DNA of 64,000 bases, taken from contig VYZB01000123.1 in NCBI GenBank assembly GCA_013397455.1, positions 1,279,370-1,343,369 on the forward strand. The letters run 5' to 3'. The notes under the pieces were generated by a model. It worked only from the letters and a program-made list of their open reading frames with translations. It did no database searches and was not told where the DNA came from. Shown here one piece after another: positions 51,110 to 62,100 of this stretch (positions within the stretch are counted from its first letter, which is position 1; every line of letters starts with the position of its first letter). The DNA comes from Crotophaga sulcirostris. Taxonomy: Eukaryota > Chordata > Aves > Cuculiformes > Crotophagidae. Made by a program: the position numbers and the translations under genes.

Positions 51110-51571
51110 CCAAGGACATTGAGAGGCTGGAGCGCGTCCAGAGAAGGGCAACGAGGTGGGGAAGGGGCTGGAGAACAGGGGTTATGAGGAGCAGCTGAGG
51201 GACATGGGGTTGTTTAGGCTGGAGAAGAGGAGGTTGAGGGGAGACCTCATCACTGTCTGCAACTGCCTGAGAGGAGGCTGTGGTGAGGTGGGTGCTGGTC
51301 TCTTCTCCCAAGGGACAGGTGATAGGACGAGGGGAAATGGCCTCAAGTTGTGCCACGGGAGGTTCAGATTCGACATCAGGAAAAATTTCTTTACTGAAAG
51401 GGATCTCAGGCACTGGCACAGCTGCCCAGGGAGGTGGTGGAGTCCCCATCCCTGGAGGGGTTTAAAAAACAGGTAGATGAGTTCATCAGGGATCTGGTTT
51501 AGTAAGTGGACAGGAATGGTTGGACTTGTTGATCTCAAAGGTGTTTTCCAGCCAGATGATTATATGATTCA
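51110..51571 (+). mobile_element. CR1 LINE 3' end, distinct older subfamily
   Basis: The longest CR1 piece (about 460 bp). It starts at the codons for the [14 protein letters not shown] region (GAGAGGCTGGAGCGCGTCC) and runs through [37 protein letters not shown] and [16 protein letters not shown] frame disruption follows before the [14 protein letters not shown] region. The 3' UTR (GGTTGGACTTGTTGATCTC) and tail (GATTATATGATTC) differ from the GATACTGT group, so it derives from another subfamily. Confidence 0.94.
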
Positions 51572-52480
51572 CGTGCTCCAAGATTTCAGAACAGCTTCCT
51601 GATGCAGATTCAGGTTTCTGCCATTCTCGGAAGAGGGTTAGAAGTCCACTGTGAGATTTCAGACCTAAGACAGCAGAGCTGCAGAAAATCAGAGGCATGA
51701 GCTGCAGGCCAGCTGAAGTTCCCCACTGTGACTCCAGGTTTCCAGATGACACGTCCCCCAGTGCCTGTTTCAGAGCTGCAGTCTGAGGGGAGCTCACAGG
51801 CAGGAGCTCCTCCAGCCACAGCTCCCCAGGTAGGCAGGGGTAGGGCAGGGGATGCTCTGCTGCAGCCAGGGCACAGGCTGTGCCAGGGCAAAGGACAGAG
51901 ATAATTCACAGCAGCTGTGACTCAGCTGATTTAAGTTATTAGTGCTTCTCATTGCTTGAACCTGGGCCACTCCCACCTTAGGAATTGACCTTTACAGGGC
52001 ACACCTGTGCAAGACCTCATTAGGGGAGTGGGGATGCCAGCTGGAGCTGATGAAGGAGAGCAGGGGAAGCTGGGATGGCCAGGCCTGGGCACCTCTCAGT
52101 ACCAGCCTTCCTGATGTGTCTCCACGAGCTGACTCTTCCAATCTGGTGAAGTTTTGATAGAAAGTGTCTTTAGCAGCTGTGGATGGGGTGATCTGCTCCT
52201 TTCCCTCCTTGTGAAGCTGAGGAAGAGCTCAGAGTTGCCCTTGCTGGGGACTTTCCCTGCCTGAGTTGGGCACTTGCTGTACAACCTGAGGCTGGTTGTG
52301 GCTGGAGTGACTGCAGTGCAGCGTGAGCAGCCACAGGAGGACTGAGCTGTAGTTCCTGCTGCCCTGTGCTCTGGGTGGAAAGTAGAAGGTAGGAGCATCA
52401 GCATTGTATTTGACTTTATTGTTATTTAAGGTTATAGCAAATACTGGGCATGTGCTGAGATGCAAATTGTAATTGCTCAT
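51572..52480. other. GC-rich but CpG-poor unique segment
   Basis: Base composition shifts to clearly more G+C (CAGCTG, CAGGCAGG, CCAGGG motifs) than the rest of the window, yet CpG is rare, so it is not a typical CpG island. It has an AP-1-like TGACTCA near 51917 and many overlapping minus-strand ORFs (up to 103 codons) without known domains. It could be an exon or enhancer of a non-coding transcript, or just a GC-rich patch. Confidence 0.4.
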
Positions 52481-53579
52481 CTTCCCAAAATATATATATA
52501 AATACCATTAACCTGTGCCCTGTTTATTCCTTCTAACTCCCTAATTTACTGCAGTGGTTTTATAGTGCCTCTTTATTATTATAGTGTCTAAGTGTAGTGG
52601 GAGAACATATATCTTGGTTTTTTGGATAATGAAACTGCTCTCCCTAGCCTGGTGATGATGGAATCTGCTCCTCTTCTTTTATAGAGCTATGTTTTTGTTT
52701 ATATGGCTTCCCTCCTCCCTGCCTTTTCTGCCTGGGCTTTCTTACCTGCTGCTTTTAATAATGTACAGCTGAAAGCAAAGGCTAAAACCCAGCATAGTTG
52801 TGACCTTTAATCAATATTTCCTTCTTTCTATCTCTTAAAAATTCTTTTTTTTTCTGGACACTGTGTGCTGCCTCTTTCTTGAAGCTTTATGGCTGCCTTG
52901 AACACTTATGGCTAAACAGGCTCTCCCTGATCCATCTGCATCTCTCTGCCCAGGTGGGCTGGAGAAGAGGTGGGAATGGCAGTGGACTCCTTGAAGCTCT
53001 TACAGGAAGTTAATTTTATTTGCATCATGATAATGAGGACAGGGCATACAAGTCAGGATGATGAGCTCTGGTGTGCTTGCAGTTTTCCCTCAATAATTTG
53101 CAGTCAAAGCATCCAGTCCTTTCGTATTTTTGTCCCTGAATCCTTTATCCATGCTATGCTCCTTCAGTGTGTTTTTTCTATTGTAATCCTACATATTTAT
53201 CTTCCTTTCTTCCATGTTCATGATCTTTCTGTGACTTTTTATACATGATAACCATTCATATACTGTCTGGCAGCTTGCTCAGCCATCTGAATGGTGATAA
53301 TGGTCATGTTGAAATTGTAGGTGCTGAGTAGGCAAATGGGGCAAGCTTACCCCTGCCCTCTGTGGGCAAATCTCACCAAGGCTTCACTCAAACTTTGAAA
53401 AAAGACATGTTGTGGGTAGTTTGGGGGTGGTTTTGCAGAGCTGGGACTTGCTGTAGCAGCAGGTGTGATGGCAAGCACTTACAGCTGCATTAGATGTGCC
53501 TGTTCTGGAAGAGATTTCTGCATCGTCATGCAATAAGAACTGCACTTTAAACTGCTCAAGTGCAAGTTATACAGGTGTA

Positions 53580-53700
53580 TTTTCAAACATAGGTATTCTT
53601 ATGTATCTATATTTATATTGTGTTTTCAAACATAGGTATTCTTATGTATCTATATTTATATTGTGTTTTCAAACATAGGTATTTTTATGTATCTCTCTAT
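53580..53700. repeat. 43-bp tandem repeat, about 2.8 copies
   Basis: Copies start at 53580, 53623 and 53666, each beginning TTTTCAAACATAGGTATT. The first two are essentially identical; the third differs by one base in the core and then runs into ATAT-rich sequence to about 53735. The near identity suggests a recent, possibly polymorphic, expansion. Confidence 0.95.
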
Positions 53701-54842
53701 ATATAAACATATACATATATTTATATGTATCGTGAGTGGCATCCTGTGGGACAGGCTGGGGCAGGGAAATCAAGGACACTGATCCAATACCAATCTAATA
53801 CCACACACTGTAGCTCCTGCTAAATCTTCTGGACCAGAGCAGCACAAAAACCCATTGAAAAGGGTAGGTGTTTTTTTGTTGTTTTTGGAGTAGCTTAATG
53901 GGCATAAGCAAGTCTCTCAATACCTTAATACCTCTTTTACCAGTCAGCTTAGAAAAATTGTGATATCTCTTTTCCTGCTTGTCACCTGCACTTTTGAGCT
54001 GTTCTCCAGTCTTCCAGGAGCCTGTGCAGCTCCCATGGATAGGGCAGGTGCCCACCTGTTAATTAGCAGCAGCATCTCCCTTTGTGCAAGTTGTTAGAGG
54101 AGGTGGGAAGTCAGCTGGTGTCTGTCTGAGGGCTTGAGGACCTGGAGTTCAGAGGTGCTGTGGTGGGAGAAGGGACAGGGAAGAGTGGGCAGTCTTGGAG
54201 TTACACAGGCACCTACATGTGTAGGTGTCTAGGGGTGTGGGTGGGTGTTTAACTGCTTTAGGCACTACCGGAAAAATCCAGATATCTTCTCTATGCTTTG
54301 GCTTGTGCTTCCCTGGACCAACACCAAGTAACTACCCCCATCTGCAGGTGTTCAAATGAATGAAAAAAACCAGTCCTTAGCTGCTGGTGTACAGTTTTGT
54401 GCAACCTCTCTAAGCAGTCCTATTTCATAGTTAAATTTTCAATTTTTTTTTTTGTAAATCATCTGATTAAGTGTTTGTCGCGTAGTCTCCCCATATTTTG
54501 CTCAGAAGCTGTCTCAAAAATATCAAAGACTAATTGCAAACTTCATGAATATGAATTAATATGCTGTTACTTTTTGTTAAAAGTGGAAGCCCAAGGATGT
54601 TGCAGTGGCCAATAGATCTTACACTCAGTGAAATGTGAACACACTGTAAAAGAAATGGTTCTCTCCTTTTCATGTGGCTAACTTGTCTCTGGGCTTCAGG
54701 CTAGAAAACATTTCCAAGAACATTTCCCTGTTGCTACTATGTCTCTCATGTTTTTGAATCTGATGCTAATACTGTATTTTTCTAAAATTAGGCTTAAAAG
54801 TTCTCTACTCACTTTCATTTTGTACTTTACACTTGCCACTTG

Positions 54843-54860
54843 AAAAAAAAAAAAAAAAAA
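54843..54860. repeat. A18 homopolymer
   Basis: Uninterrupted run of 18 A, with no polyadenylation signal upstream. Confidence 0.9.
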
Positions 54861-55933
54861 GAGGTCTGATAAGGATTATTTTCTTGTCATCCTCTTGAAC
54901 TGTGGCCCTTTGTATTTGAGACTGCAAAATCCTAAATCACACTAACAGGATACCTGAAATGGACACTAGTGGAGAGGAAAAAAAAATAAATAAATGGAGC
55001 TGATACAGAGAGTATCTGGTATTTTTAGCTCCTAACAGCCCAGGATTGCTTCAACTCAAGGACCGTTCACATTTTTTCTTTCTCTTTTCCTTGCAGCTAT
55101 CAGTTCTGTAATGACTTAGTAACAAAAGTCCAAAATGAGGGTATCTAAACTAAATGGACATTACTAGAATTAGAAAGCAATTTGACAGGAAACTGATTTG
55201 CATGATTGTCCTCCTCTGCAGAAACTGTAGTGGCGTGATTGCAATCATTTCTGCTGGTCAGTCTTTTTAGCCTTGACGTAGCTACCTAGGAGCCAAGCAG
55301 GCTTTAGGTAAGCCTTCCTTTGGAACTGAAAGAAAAAGAGGAGAAGAAATTGTCTATTGTGATATTTTAACATTTTCCTGTGCTATTGATGGCACGCAGC
55401 ACAACCAGATTTAATTTTTAGTCTTTAGAAGCAGCTCTCACAACTAGCACATCTGTAGAAAGCTGATTCCTATTATTGCCTGGTTAATGCGCCCTCTAAA
55501 TTTTTTTTTTTTAAAAAAAATTAAACCTCTTAGTCTCTTCCAGTTGTTTGCAGAAGTATTTGTATCCCAATTGTGGAGATCATCAGTGTTAAGCAACACT
55601 AAATAGGTCTTAGTTGTTTTAATGCTATAGTGAAGGTACCCATATGGCACAATAGCTGTATACAAAGGAGGGTATGGCTGGCTGGTACTCTGGGACAAAG
55701 AGGGTGTTCTTCCCTTTCTGGTGACTATAGTTAAAACTGGTCACATGTACATTTTTAATTGGCAGGCTTCTTTAGCTGGAAAAATACAATTTAGAGGTTT
55801 GGGGTTTAAATCCTGTAAGTACCTAATATAAACATTTAGCTTATTTTACAACCTCAGTTTGGGTGTGCATGAGTCTTCCTTGGCTTAGTGCCCGTAGTGA
55901 GTGTCTTCCTTGAGATAGAATTTGCAGAATCTC

Positions 55934-56195
55934 CACAGTATCACAAGGTTGGAAAGGACCTCTGAGATCATCGAGTCCAACCAATAACCCATCATCTAAA
56001 CCTCTTAAACACCTCCAGGGTTGGCGACTCCACCACCTCCCTGGGCAGCGCATTCCAATGGCCAATCACCCTTTCAGGGAAGAACTTTTTCCTAATATCA
56101 AGCCTAAACCTCCCCTGAGGAAGCTTGAGTCCATGTCCTCTTGTTCTGTCCCTGGTCACCTGAGAGAAGAGACCAACCCCTGCCTGACTACAACC
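55934..56195 (-). mobile_element. CR1 LINE 3' end with two internal deletions
   Basis: The plus strand starts CCACAGTATCACAAGG and follows the GATACTGT group. Compared with the 31501-31870 copy it lacks about 17 bp (the ACACTAACACCAACC region, complement of the TTGGTG repeats) and about 28 bp covering the end of ORF2 (the complement of the codons around [14 protein letters not shown]). It is truncated at the codons for the CSQAGVG region. Confidence 0.93.
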
Positions 56196-59100
56196 TGAAG
56201 TCCCTGAAATGTTTAGTTTTCATACTTATGCAAGATACTGAGAGATACGCTCTTTTCAGCCCTTAGGTAATTATTTGCTGTATTATTGCACTGTAGTGAG
56301 ATAGGATTAATGTAAGTTATGAGTAGTAACAGAATATGAAATAAGACAACAATAAGCATAACAGCAAAAGACAAAAATAGACTCGGGAATTAACCTAGCG
56401 GTTTGAGAATTTTATGCATTTGTAAAATGCTTGCAACTATGTTTAAACATATTTTTTTCTGATAAAGATTGTATTTTCAAATATTAGGCCTACAAGATTC
56501 ACCTGGGATATAAGAATCTGAAGAATTTCAAGTTTTCAGTGACAGGAATGGAAAAAATAAACCTTTTATGCAGGTTATCAACCTGAATAAACTATTCACT
56601 GTATCTTATAATAACCACGGGATTGCTAATAAGGGTGCAATAAAAACACAAATTCAATTGCACTTTTCCCCTTAAACTTTTCCCACTCTTCCTGTCAAAT
56701 TTGTTTTTTCTGCCTAGTTCTTTAGTTTGCTTTCCAAACCATCCCAGGTTAAGATTGTTCTCATAAATACGGTTGAATAATCAATTTTGGTTGTTGACAA
56801 TATCATGAAGTATCACATTTCACAAAATTTGGGTTTATTGAACCCAATGAATTGATTGAAAGCATTAAGTAATTCAAGTAGCCACTGATGAGTGTTCAGG
56901 CTAATCTCTGACAGCCTCCTGTCTCTGAAAGGCTGTCAACTTAAAACCTAGTGCTTGCTCTGAAAGGCAAGGTACAGGAGAACAGGGAAGTGGCTCTGGC
57001 AAGCTTCTTTCCTGGGTGTCATCTTTAATAGTTGTTTTCTTCGAGTATTAGCAGTAACCAGGCCAATGACCTTTAATTGTGGTGAGGAGTTGGGGTTTTT
57101 TTTTGAATTTACGGGCAGTGTCCTGGCAGGTGGCTGTGACTGTGCTGTAGTGCCCCCAGCTCCTGCAAAGCTCTGCTTTGTGCGAATTTGGTTGTATGTG
57201 AATATTGCTGTATATTGAAAAAAATCTTAATATGAAAAGAAAATTGTCTCAAATGCAAGCGAGATACATTGGGACATACAAGTGTTTATATAGCACTCTA
57301 AAGGCAAATGTAACATCATCATTTAAACACATGCAAGGAAGCATCTTCTACTATATAAAAGCTTTGGGATTAAGATGATTTGAATAAATTAAGGGCAAAT
57401 ACAGTCTGGGGTGATATTATATTGAAAAGCCTAGAATGTATTTTGCAGCACATACTGTGATGTCGACTGCTAATTCTAGGAAAAAGTTCCTCGATTAAGC
57501 ACTTCTGGGAATCTTGGTTATATCTGATAATCAGGGAAATTGTGTGCTTAAATGTAAGCAAACTGTAGTAGCAAGGGAATTAAAATGATTTGATTTAGAA
57601 ACTTTTTTCACTAAACTGTTAAAGAAGATTATGTTTGTTTAATCTTATAATTTAACTGCAATAGAAATTTGGAAGAACTGAAATTATATCTGTTTATTTA
57701 AATGGCTTTCTTTGGGACAGAATGCATCATCCAAAGGTCTTAATCTTGAAGCTACTTCTAAAAGTCTAAATTTTCTACGTAGCGTGGTCAATTTTAAATT
57801 TCTGATCTAAAACTTCGCAGAACACTTTGACTTGAATTGTTAAATTAGCTGCATCACTGAATTCTTATCTGTAGCTCTTTCTGCTTCCTCATCAGGCGAC
57901 AGAAGCAAATTTTTTTCAGTGACTGCTGCATTTCTACGCACAGAGGTTGCTTTCTGTGTTGAGATTGTTTTAATAGTAATTAGCTGACTGTTACAGATGA
58001 CCATGGGTAGCCTGTAGAAAATGAGAACTAGAAAACCTAAACTATGAGTCTACATCTATGAATATTATTGTTACTGTTTCAGGGGAAGGGAGATCATTTC
58101 AGTCAAAACACTGATACTATTCATTTTTTAATAAAACACTGACCTTGGTTACTTTGAAAATAAATGACATTTTCATGGCAGAAAGTGCTCAGTACTGTTT
58201 CATAGCAGTTATTCCTTTCAGTGTTAATTTAAGTTAATGTGTCTCCATTAGAACTGGCTTCTGTACTCAAGAATCTCTCCTTGGCTTATCGAATGGGTGC
58301 CTTACAGCACTGATCTAGATTCTTTCTTTTTAAGGCATGAGTAGTCCTAATGACTTGGTTATGTTGCCAGTTTATGAAAGAGGTGTCACTCTATGGGGAA
58401 TGAAATTAGAGCAGAGTGGGGGGAAGTGGAACTTGGATGAGGCTGCTCGTGGAGTTCAGGTTAGGTGTCTCTTAAATACTTCACTGAGTGGGGGCTTGGA
58501 GCTGTAGAAACTAGATTAATGGATTGCTCGGACCTACAGGCTAAACAAATGGGCAATATTCCTGCTTGGTTTTGCCATCACATACACTACAGGGAAAAAT
58601 TACATTTTGTTTTAACCTGTGTTCCTGTGCAATATTTGACTGGAAAACTTTGAGCTGCCAGTCCTGCTGTTTTTAAGGAGAGCAATAGCATATTTTTGAG
58701 TTTAGGTCTGTCCATTAGTTAAATCAAGAGACACTATGAAAGCATAAGGCTGCCTACTGCCTGTTTGTTTATCTTATTCCTGTTTCCTTCCTCAACCATC
58801 CTTTTTATGAAATATAGTAAAAACTGCTCTTCTATTTGCTATAAGTCAAAAACCAATGGTTTATGCTGTGCATATTGTTTATACCCAAGAACCACTGAAA
58901 TAGTATTTCTGCTACGAACTATGTTCAATTTTTCTGCCTTCCAAAGAGTAAAGAAAGACTGGAATGTTTCCTGGGGAAGGGAGGGCAGATGACTTCAGGC
59001 AGTTAAGAATAAGTAATTCACTTATGTACATTCTGTACACTTCCATGCTTGAGCAAGACAGAACTGTTGTACTGGTGCTTATTGTGCCAATAACCTGATA

Positions 59101-62100
59101 AACGTAGGGACATTGTCTGAATCTATCTTTCCTTGAAATTGCCTTGTTATTAGCAGAAAAAAAAAATAAATTGCAAAATCTCCAAGTTTTGTACTACAGA
59201 ATCATGTTTGTCCTCTTCTTGGAACCAGCAGGAATGGTTATTTGAGTACTGTGGGCACACAATGTGCCTCTGACGGAAGCTTCGGTGCAAGTGTTTCATC
59301 TTGAGGTTTGACTCCTTTGTGCCACTCAAGCACAGAACTGTAGACACAGGGGAGATAAAAAACCCAAACAACTGTGTAGGAGGAGAGGTAGATTTTTTTT
59401 TTTTTTTCCGCCACACACCTTGCAGACTCATGGTGCTGTCTGTCTGCCCTTCTTAACTCAAGAGGTGGTCAGTAAAGGAAGGAGAATGATGGACTGCTAA
59501 GAGAAAGAAATGGAGACTGGGTATCAGTTTTGCCTTACTCTTCTGCTGTAATGATTTATGGTATGCTGGTGAGTTTTTTTTAGATCCAATTTGAGAATGG
59601 CTGTAACATACAACCTCCAGCAGAACACCTTTGTAACCTTTGTCTTATGATTCTTAGAGGTAAATTCTATATAAACATACCAGAAATGCTATTTTATATT
59701 ATGGGGTTTCTTTCTGGTTTTTTTTCCTTCCTTCCCCTACCCCCAGCTCTGATCCACTGGAACCTCAACTCAGTTGAGAAGAATGTAATGAAGTAGCTCT
59801 TTCATAGCTCTTTCATGTATGGTAGGAGAAGAGCTCCATCTCTAGACTAAATGCACATCTGAGCAGTGGCAGATGGAGGCCTGTTTTCTGTTGCTCACAA
59901 TGTCAAGGGTGTGAGTTGCTCCTTTTATCTTCAATAAGGCCTATGAGGAGTTATATCCTTTGGGGGAGTTACATTTGGTGAACGTTACAGCTAGATGACA
60001 AAGACTTTGAAATTGAGCTGATAGGGCTTAAGTTGTCAAGTCTGATGTACTTTTCCAATTTATTTTGTGTGGGTTTTTTTCTTTCTGGTTTCATGATCTT
60101 TCTTTAGTTGAGCCTTTTATCATTTTAAATATGGGTTTTCAATTGGTTTAACTCTACCTCTGGACCATGAACATACTAGTAATCTCTGTGATGGTGACTG
60201 AAGCTTTAAAATCTGTTGATTTATAAACCAAAAATATCAGCAACATCTAATCTAGTCCATGTTTTCTTTTGAAATACGAATTTTACTTATTAACACCCCT
60301 CCCTCCTCCACCCCATTTTCACTGAGGATGAAAATAAGCGTATAATTGAACAATGGCAAATTATAGAAGGGTGTAATTAATGTTTTAATTTGAAACAGTG
60401 AAAAATATTACAAGGCTGGGTATCATAATTGGAGTTTGAGGCAACACCTTATTGCTTGTAACTCTCTCCGTTTAGCAGTTGTTTGCTCCTTGGTGCATTG
60501 AGTGGAATGAATGGCATCACCAATAGATGTTACGTGTTTGACTCGCTGACAAAAAATACCATTTAAAAATATCTGAGAAGGAAATAGCCCATTATCCTTG
60601 GCACAGTGCTGCTGGCTAGGCAGCTTGCAGGAAACAGGAGCAGCTAAAGGTAAGGGAAGTGTGGGTGTGAATGTGTATCCTACAGACAGCTCAGGGGCTG
60701 ATCCTGCACAAGGAAGGGCACTGAGATCATTGATGCTGAGGCATTACTGTTCTCCTCAAGACTTTTTTTTTCATAATAGCTCTGTCAAGCGAAATTTTTA
60801 ATGAATTATTAATTTTGGAAACTGGTACATCCTGACCTCTTCCTTCTTATCTCCTCCAGTATTGCCCTCATACAAAGACATGTGAGTGCAATCTGTTAGC
60901 TGTTTATTAGTAATGACTTTTCTTGCTCCTTGCTGTTCTACTCCTCAATGTTGTCAAGCCTGCAAAAAAGATTTTGGTTGCTTAAATGCCACTTCAGATT
61001 GTTTTCCTGGACCCAGAAGCCTTGTTTACATTGGGTTAGCCTTTGGTTTTCCCAGGATCAGATTGGTTAGGAATAATGATTTATTTTTTTTTTTCCTTTT
61101 CTTTTGTGTACTATAGGGTTCACACTAACTCCTGTCTAACTTTTAAATTGTTTGGTATTCTTTTAATGTTTTCTTCCATCTTGACAGCTAATTAGTATGT
61201 CGTGGTTGGTTGTTTTGTAAACTGAGGAAAATATTTCTCATGGTACTATTTCTCTGCCTGGCAGACCGTGTTTATTTTGAACGTATCCAGTGATACCCTC
61301 ATCTTTTTATATCTGAGACTTGGTCTCATTTTCTGTAAGATAATGCCTAGCATATGACTGCAGGATTTAAATAATTGCTGTAGAAATTAAATCATTCAGT
61401 TGCTGTGTAATGAGATAAGGAATAATTAACCCAAACTTGGAAAAAAAAATCATTTGTTAACAGCAATAATCTTTCCCAAAATAATATTTGGCAGACCTAG
61501 ATGCCTTGATGGACAGTTAACAGTGCAAGTGTGGGAAACTGGGCTCTCAAAACCAATCCTGATTAAACAACAAGGCCTTCAGGAAGGCAAATAGGTCAGG
61601 CTTATGCTACCAAACTGACTTCACTTGGTACCTATAACAAGCTGGTTTTTGGCCCCAAGAAATAAATGAGTGAATTAATCCATTGCACCAAATAGTCCCC
61701 TAATAATTTGTGCTACTGATGCTCTCCCAGATACACTTATTGACCACTGCTAGTCATTATCATTAATTGAATGGCTGCTCCCTTCTGCTATTGTCTAAAT
61801 CCATTGTTAGTAATCTAGTTTACACAGTCCTTCCAGCCAAAACTCTTAAATAACGATGCTCTAGGATTAGTTTAATCATCAATTAAACCTGGGAAGCTGA
61901 AACACCACACCAGTTGGTCTGCACAGGTACTTAGGACTGGGCAGCTATGATGTGGCTTTGCTTCAGTGTGTGATGATACCTGTTCTTAGACCACCTTATT
62001 GAAGCTCTGGAAATGCTCACCTGGCAGAGGGTTAGAAACCCTAAATTCGTGACTGGAGAGGTATCTGGCATGGGTGTTTTACAAGCAGGTAGAAAGCAAT

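Larger units (their letters stand above)
52481..55933. other. Unique non-coding sequence with minisatellite
   Basis: No gene recognised. It contains the 43-bp tandem repeat at 53580-53700, an A18 run at 54843-54860 and a small palindrome, CACCTACATGTGTAGGTG, at 54210-54227. Confidence 0.55.

Noticed and set aside
53580..53700. CRISPR-like array
   Set aside because: The 43-bp units are contiguous with no unique spacers. This is a minisatellite in a eukaryotic genome.
54210..54227. 18-bp near-palindrome CACCTACATGTGTAGGTG as a regulatory site
   Set aside because: Short palindromes of this size are expected by chance, and nothing around it supports a function.
60607..60649. 43-bp exon ending at a strong GTAAGG donor
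   Set aside because: The preceding acceptor (CTTGGCACAG) lacks a good pyrimidine tract and the peptide is not recognised.
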